Positions 38,089 to 47,373 of a stretch of 64,000 nt of DNA are shown here, one piece after another. Each line of letters opens with the position of its first letter. Position 1 is the stretch's first letter. The notes beneath the pieces are model-generated. The model saw nothing but the letters and a program-made list of their open reading frames with translations. It had not been told where the DNA came from and did no database searches. Position numbers and translations under genes: made by a program. Source of the stretch: Litchfieldia alkalitelluris (GTDB taxonomy: Bacteria > Bacillota > Bacilli > Bacillales > Bacillaceae_L); the NCBI RefSeq assembly GCF_002019645.1, contig NZ_KV917374.1, positions 2,740,696-2,804,695 on the forward strand. The letters are read 5' to 3'.

Positions 38089-38223
38089 TTAGTGTTTGTT
38101 TCTTTCTCTAGCTGCCTCTGGACCTTCCATCTTTGTCGCTCCAGGATTGTGTAATTCAGGATCACGATCTGCTCTAACTACACCTTTTTCTCTTAACTTC
38201 TGTTCTTGACGGTCTTTTCCCAT
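38089..38223 (-). CDS. ypzI: YpzI family small protein
   Basis: This short gene of 44 codons encodes a very charged protein, MGKDRQEQKLREKGVV at the start and MEGPEAARERNKH at the end, with a DRDPELHNPGATKMEGP core. The pattern matches the YpzI family of bacilli, whose function is unknown. It has AGGGAATCT before the ATG and a strong intrinsic terminator 80 bp downstream, both on the minus strand. Its place between fni and yphA also fits. No signal peptide or TM segment. Confidence 0.85.
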   Translation of the reverse strand: MGKDRQEQKLREKGVVRADRDPELHNPGATKMEGPEAARERNKH

Positions 38224-38397
38224 TTAGATTCCCTACTTTCTGATTTAATATCTTAGCTTAACAGTAACTTTTAATAACAATTTAAGCTACTTTTAGTGTT
38301 TCATCGATGTTCTGTTGCTATTCTTTAATCTTTGCATGAGAAAATGGACTAACTTTTATGATTTTAACCAATAATGGGAATGATAGGAGGGTGGAAG

Positions 38398-39006
38398 ATG
38401 GAGGGGCTTTATTTTTATTGGATAGCATGGATAGCTTGGACATATGCGACGTTTATATTAGAAAAAAACAGATTAAGGATTTTGTTTTCTGCTTTTATCC
38501 TTATTGTTATTATTCTCTCACCATATCAGTTTGTATTTAGTACATTTAATGTTAATGCAGTTCATCTATTAATATTGGCTATATCGTTTATTTTAATAGC
38601 CAAAAAAACAATGATACAAAAAGTATATTTATTAATATGTTCGCTAACGATAACTATTGCATATGTATCGTTTCAACTCTTTGAATTATTTGATCCAATT
38701 TGGCTGTTTCTAGACCGAAAATGGATGCTTGCCTTCGTTCTTGTATATTTGTCACTTATGTTGGCAAAAGGAAGAAAATCCAAGGTAATGAGTCTGTTAA
38801 TAGGAAGTTGTCAAGGTGAGCTTTTGTATGGGTTTGTTATTAATAAATTTCGTTTCAATTATGAAATTGGCTCCCTAGTTTTCCTAGATGTTTTATCAAT
38901 TTCGCTACTAATTGTATTCATTTGGTTGAAATTGGAATCATTCATTCAAAATATTGATGAAACGCTTCAAAAAAATGCTAAAGGAGAAACTAGAATCAAT
39001 GAATGA
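38398..39006 (+). CDS. yphA: Polytopic membrane protein YphA
   Basis: This 202-residue integral membrane protein has about six TM segments and no catalytic motif. The ATG at 38398 is set by AGGAGG seven nt upstream; the frame extends to 38374 without a site. It overlaps the yphB frame and lies before der, the YphA position in B. subtilis. Function unknown. Confidence 0.82.
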   Translation: MEGLYFYWIAWIAWTYATFILEKNRLRILFSAFILIVIILSPYQFVFSTFNVNAVHLLILAISFILIAKKTMIQKVYLLICSLTITIAYVSFQLFELFDPIWLFLDRKWMLAFVLVYLSLMLAKGRKSKVMSLLIGSCQGELLYGFVINKFRFNYEIGSLVFLDVLSISLLIVFIWLKLESFIQNIDETLQKNAKGETRINE

Positions 39007-39895
39007 ATATACATATCCCATTTTGTTTGGGTTAGTCTTTGGTGTTATGACAAGAGTATATATGCTCCGGACAGATTATCGGCAATATCCAACCTATTTA
39101 CATGGAAAGATTATTCATATTGCATTAGGATTTATAGCGGCAGGTTTAGGTGCTGTTGCAGTACCATCTATTATGGAACAAGAGTTTACAGCCATTACAT
39201 TCTTAACTATTGCTGCATCTCAATTTAGAGATGTGAGGAATATGGAACGAAATACGTTAACAGAATTAGATCATTTTGAGCTTGTAAAAAGAGGAAGTAC
39301 ATACATTGAGGGTATTGCGGTAGCTTTCGAAAGTCGAAATTATCTCGTTATTTTTACCTCATTCGCTTCAACGTTCGCATATTTGGTTTGGAATGTATGG
39401 GCGGGTATTCTTACGGGTATTATCGCTGTAATAATTTCTAAGCGATTAATGGCTGGAGGGAGATTAAAAGATATAGTTGATATTGAATTCCATAAACCTC
39501 GTTTTGAAGGTGCTGGATTGTATGTTGATAATATTTATATTATGAATATTGGATTACCAGCGAGACAAGAAGAAGTTCTGAAGTATGGTATGGGGTTTAT
39601 TCTTAAGCCAAAAAACTTTAATGTGCGTTCAACCATTGCAAATTTAGGACAAAGGCAAGCAATTTTACATGATGTTTCTACTGCCTTGGGTGTTTATAGA
39701 GATTCGGGTACACCTGCACTTGTTCCTTTAGCCAAGCGTGATCTTGATGATGGAAGAGTAGGAGTCTTCGTTTTACCACAAGAAAAGGATATTGAAAAAG
39801 CGATTGCTGTGATTGGACAAGTTCCTACATTAGAGAACGCAATTCGAATGCCCACTGAAGCTAAGGCAAACAAGAAGGGACGGCGTTTGGAGTGA
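38999..39895 (+). CDS. yphB: YIEGIA family membrane protein YphB (SeaA)
   Basis: The diagnostic YIEGIA motif is present (STYIEGIAVAFESRNY, about residue 103). The 298-residue protein has an N-terminal TM region, a few further hydrophobic segments (to about 165) and a soluble C-terminal part. In B. subtilis the gene is linked to spore envelope assembly. Start is uncertain: ATG 38999 gives MNEYTYPILFG, with GGAG 13 nt upstream; ATGs at 38975 and 38954 are also in frame. Overlaps yphA by 8 nt and the next gene by 4 nt. Confidence 0.85.
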   Translation: MNEYTYPILFGLVFGVMTRVYMLRTDYRQYPTYLHGKIIHIALGFIAAGLGAVAVPSIMEQEFTAITFLTIAASQFRDVRNMERNTLTELDHFELVKRGSTYIEGIAVAFESRNYLVIFTSFASTFAYLVWNVWAGILTGIIAVIISKRLMAGGRLKDIVDIEFHKPRFEGAGLYVDNIYIMNIGLPARQEEVLKYGMGFILKPKNFNVRSTIANLGQRQAILHDVSTALGVYRDSGTPALVPLAKRDLDDGRVGVFVLPQEKDIEKAIAVIGQVPTLENAIRMPTEAKANKKGRRLE

Positions 39896-40077
39896 ATTTA
39901 GAGAAATATATACTTGCTATTATTACGACAAACCCATCTAAAGTAACAGGTAGTACTGCTATATTTACATGTCAGACGAAAGAAGAGATGGAGCAGGTAG
40001 CAGGTAATCTTGAAGCGATTTTGGATGGTATAGCACATGGTTTAAGTGATGAACTATATGTTATTGTAAAGCATTAG
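39892..40077 (+). CDS. YIEGIA-associated small protein (capping complex subunit)
   Basis: The 61-residue protein follows yphB with a GTGA overlap, starting at a GTG. It has an ACT-like pattern of strand-helix-strand (YILAIITTNPSKVTGSTAIF, then MEQVAGNLEAILDG, then LYVIVKH). NCBI-type annotation calls such proteins the capping complex subunit for YIEGIA; I infer this from position and size. No TM segment. Confidence 0.7.
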   Translation: MNLEKYILAIITTNPSKVTGSTAIFTCQTKEEMEQVAGNLEAILDGIAHGLSDELYVIVKH

Positions 40078-40127
40078 CTTCATTTAATGTTGCTTTTACT
40101 AGTAATTCTGATAGAATATAAAAGTTA

Positions 40128-40156
40128 GCCCTTCTATTTGATGAAGGGTTTATTTC
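40128..40156 (+). terminator. Probable terminator after the yphAB unit
   Basis: GCCCTTC and GAAGGGT pair around TATTTGAT and are followed by TTATTTC. Confidence 0.6.
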
Positions 40157-40230
40157 ATACATATCACATAGTTTTACATATAATTGATAGTATAAAAATT
40201 ATATTACAAAAAAGAAAGGGTGATTTACTA

Positions 40231-41541
40231 ATGGTGAAACCAGTAGTTGCAATTGTTGGAAGGCCTAATGTAGGTAAATCAACTATTTTTAATCGAATAG
40301 TAGGAGAAAGAATTTCAATAGTGGAAGATGTTCCAGGAGTTACTAGAGATCGTATATATAGCTCTGGTGAATGGTTGAATCAAACGTTTAATATTATTGA
40401 TACGGGTGGTATCGAAATTGGGGATGAACCATTCCTCGCACAAATTCGCTATCAAGCCGAAATTGCAATTGATGAGGCTGATGTCATTATCTTAATGACC
40501 AATAGTCGTGAAGGGGTTACAGCTGCAGACGAAGAGGTTGCAAAGCTTCTGTTCCGTTCAAAGAAACCGGTTGTACTAGCTGTAAATAAAGTAGATAATC
40601 CTGAAATGCGAGAAGCTATTTATGATTTTTATTCATTAGGATTTGGCGAACCTTTTCCAATATCGGGTTCTCATGGTCTAGGTCTAGGTGACCTATTAGA
40701 TGCAGTTATTGAACATTTTCCTAAAAAGGGTAATGTAGAAGAAGATGATGATAAAATTCGATTTAGTTTGATTGGCCGACCAAATGTTGGGAAATCTTCA
40801 TTAGTTAATGCCTTATTAGGAGAAGAACGAGTTATAGTAAGTGATATTGCTGGAACTACAAGAGATGCAATTGACACAGAATATAAATACAATGGAAAAG
40901 AATATGTGATTATTGACACTGCTGGTATGAGAAAAAAAGGAAAAGTGTATGAAACAACCGAAAAGTATAGCGTTTTACGAGCGTTAAGAGCCATTGAACG
41001 TTCTGATGTTGTGTTAGTTGTCCTTAATGGGGAAGAAGGAATCATTGAGCAAGATAAGAAAATTGCTGGCTATGCACATGAAGCCGGTAGAGCTGTTGTT
41101 ATCGTAGTGAACAAATGGGATGTGGTGGAAAAAGACGAGAAAACAATGAAGGAATTTGAACAGAAAATTAGAGATCACTTTTTGTTCCTTGACTATGCAC
41201 CTATTGTATTTTTGTCGGCAAAAACTAAAAAAAGAATTCATACATTAATACCAATGATTGAATTAGCTAGTGAAAATCATGCGTTAAGAGTAGAGACAAA
41301 TGTTTTAAATGATGTCATAATGGATGCAGTTGCAATGAATCCAACTCCAACGGATAAAGGCAAAAGACTGCGGATTTACTACGTAACTCAAGTTGGTGTA
41401 AAGCCTCCTACCTTTGTTGTGTTTGTAAATGAACCGGAGTTAATGCACTTTTCATATGAACGCTTCTTAGAAAATCGGATTCGCGACGCTTTTGGTTTTG
41501 AAGGTACACCTATAAAACTTTTTGCAAGAGCGAGGAAATAA
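40231..41541 (+). CDS. der: Ribosome biogenesis GTPase Der (EngA)
   Basis: Der is an essential tandem GTPase needed for 50S subunit assembly. Two G domains: the first with GRPNVGKST (residue 10), DTGG and NKVD; the second with GRPNVGKSS (about 182), [10 protein letters not shown] and NKWD; then a KH-like C-terminal domain (about 350-436). 436 residues, family length. ATG 40231 follows AAAGGGTGA; the upstream extension to 40138 has no ribosome site. Confidence 0.97.
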   Translation: MVKPVVAIVGRPNVGKSTIFNRIVGERISIVEDVPGVTRDRIYSSGEWLNQTFNIIDTGGIEIGDEPFLAQIRYQAEIAIDEADVIILMTNSREGVTAADEEVAKLLFRSKKPVVLAVNKVDNPEMREAIYDFYSLGFGEPFPISGSHGLGLGDLLDAVIEHFPKKGNVEEDDDKIRFSLIGRPNVGKSSLVNALLGEERVIVSDIAGTTRDAIDTEYKYNGKEYVIIDTAGMRKKGKVYETTEKYSVLRALRAIERSDVVLVVLNGEEGIIEQDKKIAGYAHEAGRAVVIVVNKWDVVEKDEKTMKEFEQKIRDHFLFLDYAPIVFLSAKTKKRIHTLIPMIELASENHALRVETNVLNDVIMDAVAMNPTPTDKGKRLRIYYVTQVGVKPPTFVVFVNEPELMHFSYERFLENRIRDAFGFEGTPIKLFARARK

Positions 41542-41565
41542 GATTGATAATGGGGTGTGAACATC

Positions 41566-42600
41566 GTGAAAATTTTAGTAGTTGGTGCTGGGAGTTGGGG
41601 TACAGCCCTATCAATAGTATTGGCTGATAATGGACATGAAGTAAGATTATGGGGACATAAACAAACGCAGATAACTGAAATTAATAATTTAAATACGAAT
41701 GAATCGTATTTACCTGGCATAAAGCTACCTGAAGAAATTATCGGATACGATGATTTAGGAATTGCGTTAAAGGATATAGATACAATTGTCCTCGCGGTGC
41801 CAACTAAGGCTATTAGAGAGGTATTAAAACAAGTTTCCGATATCTCAGAGGATCCTTTAACAATTATTCATGTTAGTAAGGGGATTGAACCGGATTCATT
41901 AAAGAGAATTTCTGAAATTATTGAAGAAGAAATGCCCGAGAAAAAATTAAAAGATGTGGTTGTTTTGTCTGGTCCAAGTCATGCTGAGGAGGTTAGTTTA
42001 AGACATCCTACAACAGTAACCTCTTCATCAAAGAATTTGGAAGCAGCAGAATATGTTCAAGATTTATTTATCAATAAGTATTTTCGGGTTTATACCAACC
42101 CCGATGTCATTGGGGTTGAAATTGGTGGTGCCTTAAAGAACATTATTGCTTTATGTGCTGGTATTACTGATGGATTGGGATACGGCGACAATGCAAAAGC
42201 TGCCTTGATTACACGAGGATTAGCTGAAATTGCAAGGCTTGGTACTAAGCTAGGCGCAAATCCGTTAACATTCTCAGGATTAACAGGTATTGGGGATTTA
42301 ATTGTTACCTGTACAAGTGTGCATTCTAGAAACTGGCGAGCAGGAAACTTACTTGGAAAAGGACATAGTTTAGACGAAGTGCTGGAGAGTATGGGAATGG
42401 TTGTCGAAGGTGTAAGAACAACGAAAGCCGCATTTCAATTAGCACAGAAAGTTGATGTGAGTATGCCTATTACATTTGCTTTGTACGATGTGCTATTTAA
42501 TGGGAAAAACCCTAAGGATGCAGTTGACTCGTTAATGGGTAGGTTAAGAACACACGAAATGGAAGATCTAGCAAATATCCTTGGAGATCGGATGATTTAA
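41566..42600 (+). CDS. gpsA: Glycerol-3-phosphate dehydrogenase [NAD(P)+] GpsA
   Basis: GpsA reduces dihydroxyacetone phosphate to sn-glycerol 3-phosphate for membrane lipids. The NAD fold GAGSWGTAL is at the N-terminus, [10 protein letters not shown] and SGPSHAEEV in the middle, and the catalytic region [33 protein letters not shown] follows, nearly as in B. subtilis. The start is a GTG at 41566, eight nt after GGGGTG; another GTG at 41557 overlaps that site. 344 residues. Downstream of der, as usual. Confidence 0.96.
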   Translation: MKILVVGAGSWGTALSIVLADNGHEVRLWGHKQTQITEINNLNTNESYLPGIKLPEEIIGYDDLGIALKDIDTIVLAVPTKAIREVLKQVSDISEDPLTIIHVSKGIEPDSLKRISEIIEEEMPEKKLKDVVVLSGPSHAEEVSLRHPTTVTSSSKNLEAAEYVQDLFINKYFRVYTNPDVIGVEIGGALKNIIALCAGITDGLGYGDNAKAALITRGLAEIARLGTKLGANPLTFSGLTGIGDLIVTCTSVHSRNWRAGNLLGKGHSLDEVLESMGMVVEGVRTTKAAFQLAQKVDVSMPITFALYDVLFNGKNPKDAVDSLMGRLRTHEMEDLANILGDRMI

Positions 42601-42617
42601 GATGCACAAAGTAGGCG

Positions 42618-42651
42618 TTCATCTGCATAACATATGTTGAGTGCAGATGAA
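42618..42651 (+). other. Perfect 10-bp inverted repeat after gpsA
   Basis: TTCATCTGCA and TGCAGATGAA pair around a 14-nt loop, 17 nt past the gpsA stop, with no T-run after it. Between it and the terminator at 42885 there is only AT-rich sequence with no gene recognised. Confidence 0.55.
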
Positions 42652-42884
42652 GGAGGACTGCTATGGTATCTAAAAATTTAAGCTTAAGTGTCTTTTTTAT
42701 ATAGAACATTAATAATTATAGATAATCAAATTTAATGTAGAAAACATTTTAGATAAAAAATATTCACCATTTAAAAATAGATTTATAAAAGATAGGCATT
42801 AGACGATACAAGAAGGTCCACATTCGCATAAAGTGTAACGTAGTACTTTCAGAGTTGAACTTGGTATGGGTAAATATTGTTTTT

Positions 42885-42923
42885 AACTGAAGTGAGATGC
42901 CCCTCTTACTTCAGTTTTTTTTG
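42885..42923 (+). terminator. Intrinsic terminator upstream of yphE
   Basis: AACTGAAGT and ACTTCAGTT form a 9-bp stem followed by eight T. It lies 285 nt after gpsA and would end der-gpsA transcription. Confidence 0.88.
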
Positions 42924-43018
42924 TTCAATTCTAAAATGGTGTGATATAATATTTTTCGGACAAGCATAAGTTACAAGACTAATAGCTGGTGCGAGTAAAT
43001 ATAGAGGAGATGTATTGA

Positions 43019-43222
43019 ATGACACCTGGGTTAATAAAAATGTGGATTTCATTAGCTGCAATGGGATTTATGTTTATTGCGGTTATCGGAATATATTTTA
43101 GTAGATATAAAATAAAAAGTGGAATATTTAAGGCACTAATTGCTGGAATCGCCTACTTTTTCATGGTATTAGCAGGGATTATTATTTTCTTTGTTGTAAT
43201 TAGTGGGCCGGTAAGTGATTAA
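43019..43222 (+). CDS. yphE: DUF2768 membrane protein YphE
   Basis: This 67-residue protein has two TM helices (about 6-27 and 36-61) separated by a short basic loop (SRYKIKSG). The size and sequence style match the DUF2768/YphE family. ATG at 43019 with AGAGGAGATG upstream. Function unknown; sporulation-linked position between gpsA and spoIVA. It is followed at once by yphF. Confidence 0.82.
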   Translation: MTPGLIKMWISLAAMGFMFIAVIGIYFSRYKIKSGIFKALIAGIAYFFMVLAGIIIFFVVISGPVSD

Positions 43223-43244
43223 TATGAACAGAGGAATTGTAAAA

Positions 43245-43964
43245 ATGAAATCATTAAAAAATTACATATTCTTTAGTTTACTTATTCTTATATTATCAGG
43301 CTGCATGTATCCTCAAGATAAACTTGTACAAAACCAAGTGCCATTTGAACATCAAATCGAATCAGTTCAACAGGCAGTCGATCGCTTTCGCGAAGCAAAT
43401 AATGGATTACTCCCAATCAAAACAAAAGACATGGAAACGCCTATTTATCAAAAATACCCAGTGGAGTTCAATAAACTGATACCACGGTTTATCCAGGAAC
43501 CGCCTGGATCTGCTTTTGAAAGTGGGGGTGTCTATTTGTATGTTATTGTTGATCCAGAAACGAATCCAACAGTTAAGCTATTTGATTTGACTATAACTGA
43601 AAAGATTAGGGATTTAAAGCTGAGACTAGATGTATACCGTAGAGAAAATGGTTATCCTCCTATTAAGGAAGTTATTGATCCAGCCTATTTTATTGTCGAT
43701 TATTCTAAATTAGGCTTAAAAGAAGAACCATATGTTGTCAGCCCGTTTACTGGTAATAATTTACCGCTCATTATTAATAATGAAGTGGAAGTATTTGTTG
43801 ATTATCGTATGGATTTATATCAGTCATTGAATAAGCATGAACACAATTTTAACGAGGGAGATGATATTCGGAGTCTCCTTGTTGACAATTCAATGTTTGT
43901 CCCTGCATATTCAGTTCCTTATACAATCAATTCAATAAATGAACCAATTTTCTTAAAAAAATAG
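43245..43964 (+). CDS. yphF: Lipoprotein YphF (DUF3939-like)
   Basis: This is a 239-residue lipoprotein with a signal peptide ending in the lipobox LILSGC20. The mature part is mixed alpha/beta with two similar stretches (RFREANNGLLPIK, then RLDVYRRENGYPPIK). I take the ATG at 43245 (GAGG 10 nt upstream); the frame is open to a GTG at 43215 in yphE, but starting there would give an unusually long signal n-region. Function unknown; same neighbours as B. subtilis yphF. Confidence 0.82.
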   Translation: MKSLKNYIFFSLLILILSGCMYPQDKLVQNQVPFEHQIESVQQAVDRFREANNGLLPIKTKDMETPIYQKYPVEFNKLIPRFIQEPPGSAFESGGVYLYVIVDPETNPTVKLFDLTITEKIRDLKLRLDVYRRENGYPPIKEVIDPAYFIVDYSKLGLKEEPYVVSPFTGNNLPLIINNEVEVFVDYRMDLYQSLNKHEHNFNEGDDIRSLLVDNSMFVPAYSVPYTINSINEPIFLKK

Positions 43965-43968
43965 TTAT

Positions 43969-44012
43969 AAACCCTTCCTTAATGAATAGAATCTAAAGGA
44001 AGGGTTTTTATT
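43969..44012 (+). terminator. Intrinsic terminator after yphEF
   Basis: AAACCCTTCCTT and AAGGAAGGGTTT form a 12-bp stem followed by TTATTT. Confidence 0.92.
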
Positions 44013-44063
44013 TACATTATTTTTCAATTTTTAAAGGGGTTCTAAAATTATTTTTGACATCTA

Positions 44064-44094
44064 GTCATAATTAAGTAGGACAACGTCATACATA
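44064..44094 (+). promoter_or_regulatory. Candidate sigma E promoter of spoIVA
   Basis: GTCATAAT (44064-44071) and CATACATA (44087-44094) match the -35 and -10 of sigma E promoters with a 15-nt spacer. It is about 70 nt before spoIVA, a gene known to be under sigma E. Confidence 0.75.
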
Positions 44095-44164
44095 TATAGT
44101 GTCCTAGATGAATTAATTGACGGATATTTTTATCCCAGGAACTCTAAGATCAGGAGGGGATCAC

Positions 44165-45643
44165 TTGGAAAAGGTAGATATTTTTAAGGATATCGCTGAG
44201 CGTACCGGTGGCGATATTTATTTAGGGGTCGTTGGTGCGGTAAGAACAGGTAAGTCAACATTCATTAAAAAATTTATGGAGCTAGTCGTTCTACCGAATA
44301 TCGGTAATGAAGCTGATAAAGCAAGAGCGCAGGATGAGTTACCACAAAGTGCAGCAGGTAAAACAATTATGACAACAGAACCAAAATTTGTGCCAAATCA
44401 AGCAATTTCAGTTCATGTTGGAGATGGTCTTGATGTGAACATTCGCCTTGTTGACTGTGTTGGTTATACAGTGCCTGGGGCAAAGGGGTATGAAGATGAA
44501 AACGGACCAAGAATGATTAATACTCCTTGGTATGAGGAACCAATTCCATTTCATGAGGCTGCTGAAATCGGTACTAGGAAAGTGATTCAGGAACACTCTA
44601 CAATTGGGGTAGTCATTACTACTGATGGAACAATTGGTGATATTCCAAGAAGAGATTATGTTGAGTCTGAAGGACGAGTAATCGATGAGTTAAAAGAAGT
44701 AGGAAAGCCATTTATCATGGTAATCAATACTGTCCAACCACATCATCCTGATACTGAAGCACTTAGACAGGAGTTAAGTGAAAAATATGATATCCCTGTT
44801 TTAGCAATGAGTGTTGAAAGTATGAGAGAAGGGGACGTATTCAATGTGCTTAGGGAAGCTCTTTATGAATTCCCAGTACTTGAGGTAAATGTAAATCTAC
44901 CAAGCTGGGTCATGGTATTACGTGAAGATCATTGGTTACGTGAAAGTTATCAAGACGCAGTAAAAGATACTGTTAAGGATATTAAGAGATTAAGAGATGT
45001 AGATAGGGTTGTTGGTCAGTTTAGCGAATATGACTTCATTGACCAAGCAGGTCTTGCTGGAATTGAGATGGGCCAAGGGGTTGCGGAGATTGATCTTTAT
45101 GCACCTGACGATTTATATGACCAGATATTAAAAGAAGTTGTCGGTGTAGAAATTCGCGGTAAAGATCACTTACTTCAGTTAATGCAAGATTTTGCTTACG
45201 CAAAGGCTGAATATGATCAGGTTGCTGATGCTTTAAGAATGGTAAAGCAAACGGGCTACGGTATTGCAGCACCTGCGCTAGCAGATATGAGCTTAGATGA
45301 GCCTGAAATCATCCGACAAGGTTCTAGATTTGGTGTTCGTCTAAAAGCCGTTGCTCCATCAATTCATATGATAAAAGTAGATGTAGAGTCAGAGTTCGCA
45401 CCAATTATTGGAACAGAAAAGCAAAGTGAAGAGCTTGTTAGATACCTAATGCAAGACTTTGAAGATGATCCACTATCAATTTGGAATTCTGATATTTTTG
45501 GTAGATCACTTAGCTCTATTGTACGAGAAGGAATTCAAGCAAAGCTTTCACTAATGCCTGAAAATGCTCGTTACAAGCTAAAAGAAACACTAGAAAGAAT
45601 CATAAACGAAGGTTCTGGTGGATTAATCGCAATAATCCTATAA
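44165..45643 (+). CDS. spoIVA: Stage IV sporulation protein A (coat basement ATPase)
   Basis: SpoIVA polymerises by ATP hydrolysis on the outer forespore membrane and forms the base of the spore coat. The 492-residue protein is almost identical to the B. subtilis one over long stretches. P-loop GAVRTGKST (about 24-32), Walker B region RLVDCVGY, the middle domain and the C-terminal polymerisation tail (RIINEGSGGLIAIIL) are intact. The start is the TTG at 44165, six nt after AGGAGGGG, so that the protein begins MEKVDIFKD; the frame is open to 44117. Monocistronic. Confidence 0.98.
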   Translation: MEKVDIFKDIAERTGGDIYLGVVGAVRTGKSTFIKKFMELVVLPNIGNEADKARAQDELPQSAAGKTIMTTEPKFVPNQAISVHVGDGLDVNIRLVDCVGYTVPGAKGYEDENGPRMINTPWYEEPIPFHEAAEIGTRKVIQEHSTIGVVITTDGTIGDIPRRDYVESEGRVIDELKEVGKPFIMVINTVQPHHPDTEALRQELSEKYDIPVLAMSVESMREGDVFNVLREALYEFPVLEVNVNLPSWVMVLREDHWLRESYQDAVKDTVKDIKRLRDVDRVVGQFSEYDFIDQAGLAGIEMGQGVAEIDLYAPDDLYDQILKEVVGVEIRGKDHLLQLMQDFAYAKAEYDQVADALRMVKQTGYGIAAPALADMSLDEPEIIRQGSRFGVRLKAVAPSIHMIKVDVESEFAPIIGTEKQSEELVRYLMQDFEDDPLSIWNSDIFGRSLSSIVREGIQAKLSLMPENARYKLKETLERIINEGSGGLIAIIL

Positions 45644-45646
45644 TGT

Positions 45647-45680
45647 AAAAGACTCCTTAAACTGAGGAGTCTTTTTTTTC
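45647..45680 (+). terminator. Intrinsic terminator after spoIVA
   Basis: AAAAGACTCCT and AGGAGTCTTTT form an 11-bp stem followed by T. Confidence 0.94.
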
Positions 45681-45696
45681 GTTTTCATTTAGAACT

Positions 45697-45821
45697 CCAT
45701 GCGAATAAGTATTTACACCAGGGAGTATGAAAAAAATGCATTCATCTAATGTGGAATGAGCGGAAAGCAAGTGGATCGCAGCGCATGGAACTCTCCAACC
45801 TTAGTTATTTTCATGGTATAC
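45697..45821 (-). repeat. Truncated dispersed repeat B, reversed
   Basis: Read on the minus strand it begins ATGAAAATAACTAAGGTTGG, passes GCTGCGATCCACTTGCTTTCCGC and jumps straight to TCATTCCACATT, missing the GGTGGTCCGTGAG to CTCACG core. It is an internally deleted repeat-B copy in the opposite orientation to the others. Confidence 0.75.
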
Positions 45822-45960
45822 TTGCATGCTATATTAATTCACACTATCGACTCTGTAAATGTTAACATACTGCATTGTAGCCGGACCTCTCATTAGGGGA
45901 ATCTAAAGAAGTGCATTTGGTTAAATATACCTAAATAGTAAAGAATCTACTCGAAAATTA

Positions 45961-45989
45961 TTGAATTATGTCTAATTATCGTTTATTAT
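45961..45989 (+). promoter_or_regulatory. Candidate sigma A promoter of hbs
   Basis: TTGAAT and TATTAT are separated by 17 nt and lie about 120 nt upstream of hbs, which would give the long leader typical of this gene. Chosen by eye; no mapping data. Confidence 0.5.
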
Positions 45990-46112
45990 AAGGCATGTCA
46001 GCATTTATTAATGATTTCGATGTATATAAGTCACTTAAAATGTGTAGAAAGATTAATGAATTGCACGTACCGTTGCATAAGTAATTTTTAGATTTGGGAG
46101 GAGGTGAATGGC

Positions 46113-46385
46113 ATGAACAAGACAGAATTAATTAATGCCGTAGCTGAAAGTACTGAACTTTCTAAGAAGGATGTAACTAAAGCTGTTGATGCTGTATTTG
46201 ACTCTATTTTAGAAACTCTTAAAAATGGTGATAAAGTACAATTAATAGGTTTCGGTAACTTTGAGGTTCGCGAACGTGCTGCTCGTAAGGGGCGTAATCC
46301 CCAAACTGGTGAAGAAATTGAAATTGCAGCTAGTAAAGTTCCTGCATTTAAACCAGGAAAAGCGTTGAAAGATGCTGTGAAATAA
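46113..46385 (+). CDS. hbs: DNA-binding protein HU
   Basis: HU is the main nucleoid-compacting protein. The 90 residues have the dimerisation helices ([20 protein letters not shown]), the body motif [21 protein letters not shown] with the DNA-bending arm and proline P63, and [12 protein letters not shown] at the end. ATG 46113 is set by GGAGGAGG; GTG 46104 is inside that site. In B. subtilis the next genes are mtrA-mtrB; here only mtrB follows. Confidence 0.97.
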   Translation: MNKTELINAVAESTELSKKDVTKAVDAVFDSILETLKNGDKVQLIGFGNFEVRERAARKGRNPQTGEEIEIAASKVPAFKPGKALKDAVK

Positions 46386-46404
46386 TACATAATCACCTAA
46401 AAGT

Positions 46405-46447
46405 AAAAAAAGAGGAACCGTTTTTCTTAACGGTTCCTCTTTTTTTG
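46405..46447 (+). terminator. Intrinsic terminator after hbs
   Basis: AAAAGAGGAACCGTT and AACGGTTCCTCTTTT form a strong stem flanked by A-run and T-run; it could act in both directions. Confidence 0.96.
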
Positions 46448-46639
46448 CTTTTCATCTACCTAATATGCTAAAATTCATTTACTATAAGAAGGTTTTCATG
46501 GGACATGTTGACCGTTAAAATTTAAGAATACAATCCGGGTTATTTCGTTCATGAAAGTCATTGTTCATGTATCCTATTTAGCTCTTCTCATGAATGAATG
46601 AGAAACATTTGATTAATTCAAAACATGAATCATATTAGT

Positions 46640-46668
46640 TTGACAGATGTGGCTTTTTAAGAGATAGT
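46640..46668 (+). promoter_or_regulatory. Candidate promoter of mtrB
   Basis: TTGACA (46640-46645) and GATAGT (46663-46668) are 17 nt apart, about 46 nt before mtrB. It would give mtrB its own transcript in the absence of mtrA. The rest of 46448-46639 shows no remnant of folE/mtrA that I can see. Confidence 0.55.
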
Positions 46669-46714
46669 TATGTAAGATTAATATTAAGTCTTCTTAATAT
46701 AAGGGGAGAAACTA

Positions 46715-46948
46715 ATGAGTTCAAATGTAAATAGTAATGATTTTATTGTAATTAAAGCAATTGAAGATGGAGTAAATGTAATTGGCTTAACAAGAGGTAC
46801 TGATACGAGATTTCACCATTCTGAAAAGTTAGATAAAGGTGAAGTAATGATTGCCCAGTTTACCGAACACACATCTGCTATTAAAATTCGTGGTAAAGCA
46901 GTTATTCAAACTAGCCATGGTGAAATTGAGGCAGATGGAAGGAAGTAA
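46715..46948 (+). CDS. mtrB: Tryptophan RNA-binding attenuation protein TRAP
   Basis: TRAP forms an 11-subunit ring that, with tryptophan bound, wraps RNA carrying (G/U)AG repeats and shuts off the trp genes. 77 residues with the core pattern [20 protein letters not shown], the tryptophan pocket region [15 protein letters not shown], and RNA-contact residues in [11 protein letters not shown]. Shine-Dalgarno AGGGGAG. Its target leader lies 9 kb downstream at 55839. The usual partner gene mtrA (folE) is missing from this site. Confidence 0.97.
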   Translation: MSSNVNSNDFIVIKAIEDGVNVIGLTRGTDTRFHHSEKLDKGEVMIAQFTEHTSAIKIRGKAVIQTSHGEIEADGRK

Positions 46949-47020
46949 GAAGCTAACAGGAATCGAACAGTAAAGGTGGAATATCGCTAAAACTCTTTTT
47001 TAGCTAAACACGTGTTTCAT

Positions 47021-47046
47021 AAGCAGGATATCCTGCTTTATTTTTT
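47021..47046 (+). terminator. Intrinsic terminator after mtrB
   Basis: AAGCAGGA and TCCTGCTT are inverted repeats followed by TATTTTTT. The rest of 47047-47373 holds nothing recognised apart from the hepS ribosome site. Confidence 0.8.
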
Positions 47047-47373
47047 ACTGTTTTACAATCCCTGTTCGCCTTATTACTAATTTTTCTTTATAAGCTATTT
47101 TTATAAAATACTTTCGTGTAATTGTATATCAGTTATTTGAAACTGTTTAATGAATATGTAACCTACTTTCAAGAAAAAGAGTTTGCTTAATATGGAAAAG
47201 TCTATTGATCAAAACAAAATACTACTTTAATACTCAAAACAGCTTTAAGCTATAGGGTGAAAACGGTTTAGCTTTAGAAAAAGCAAAAAAGAAATATATG
47301 TGTTATAATATATTTTGTTTTTAAGTTAATTACTACATAAGATAGATATAAACAGGGGAACAAGGGTGATTTA

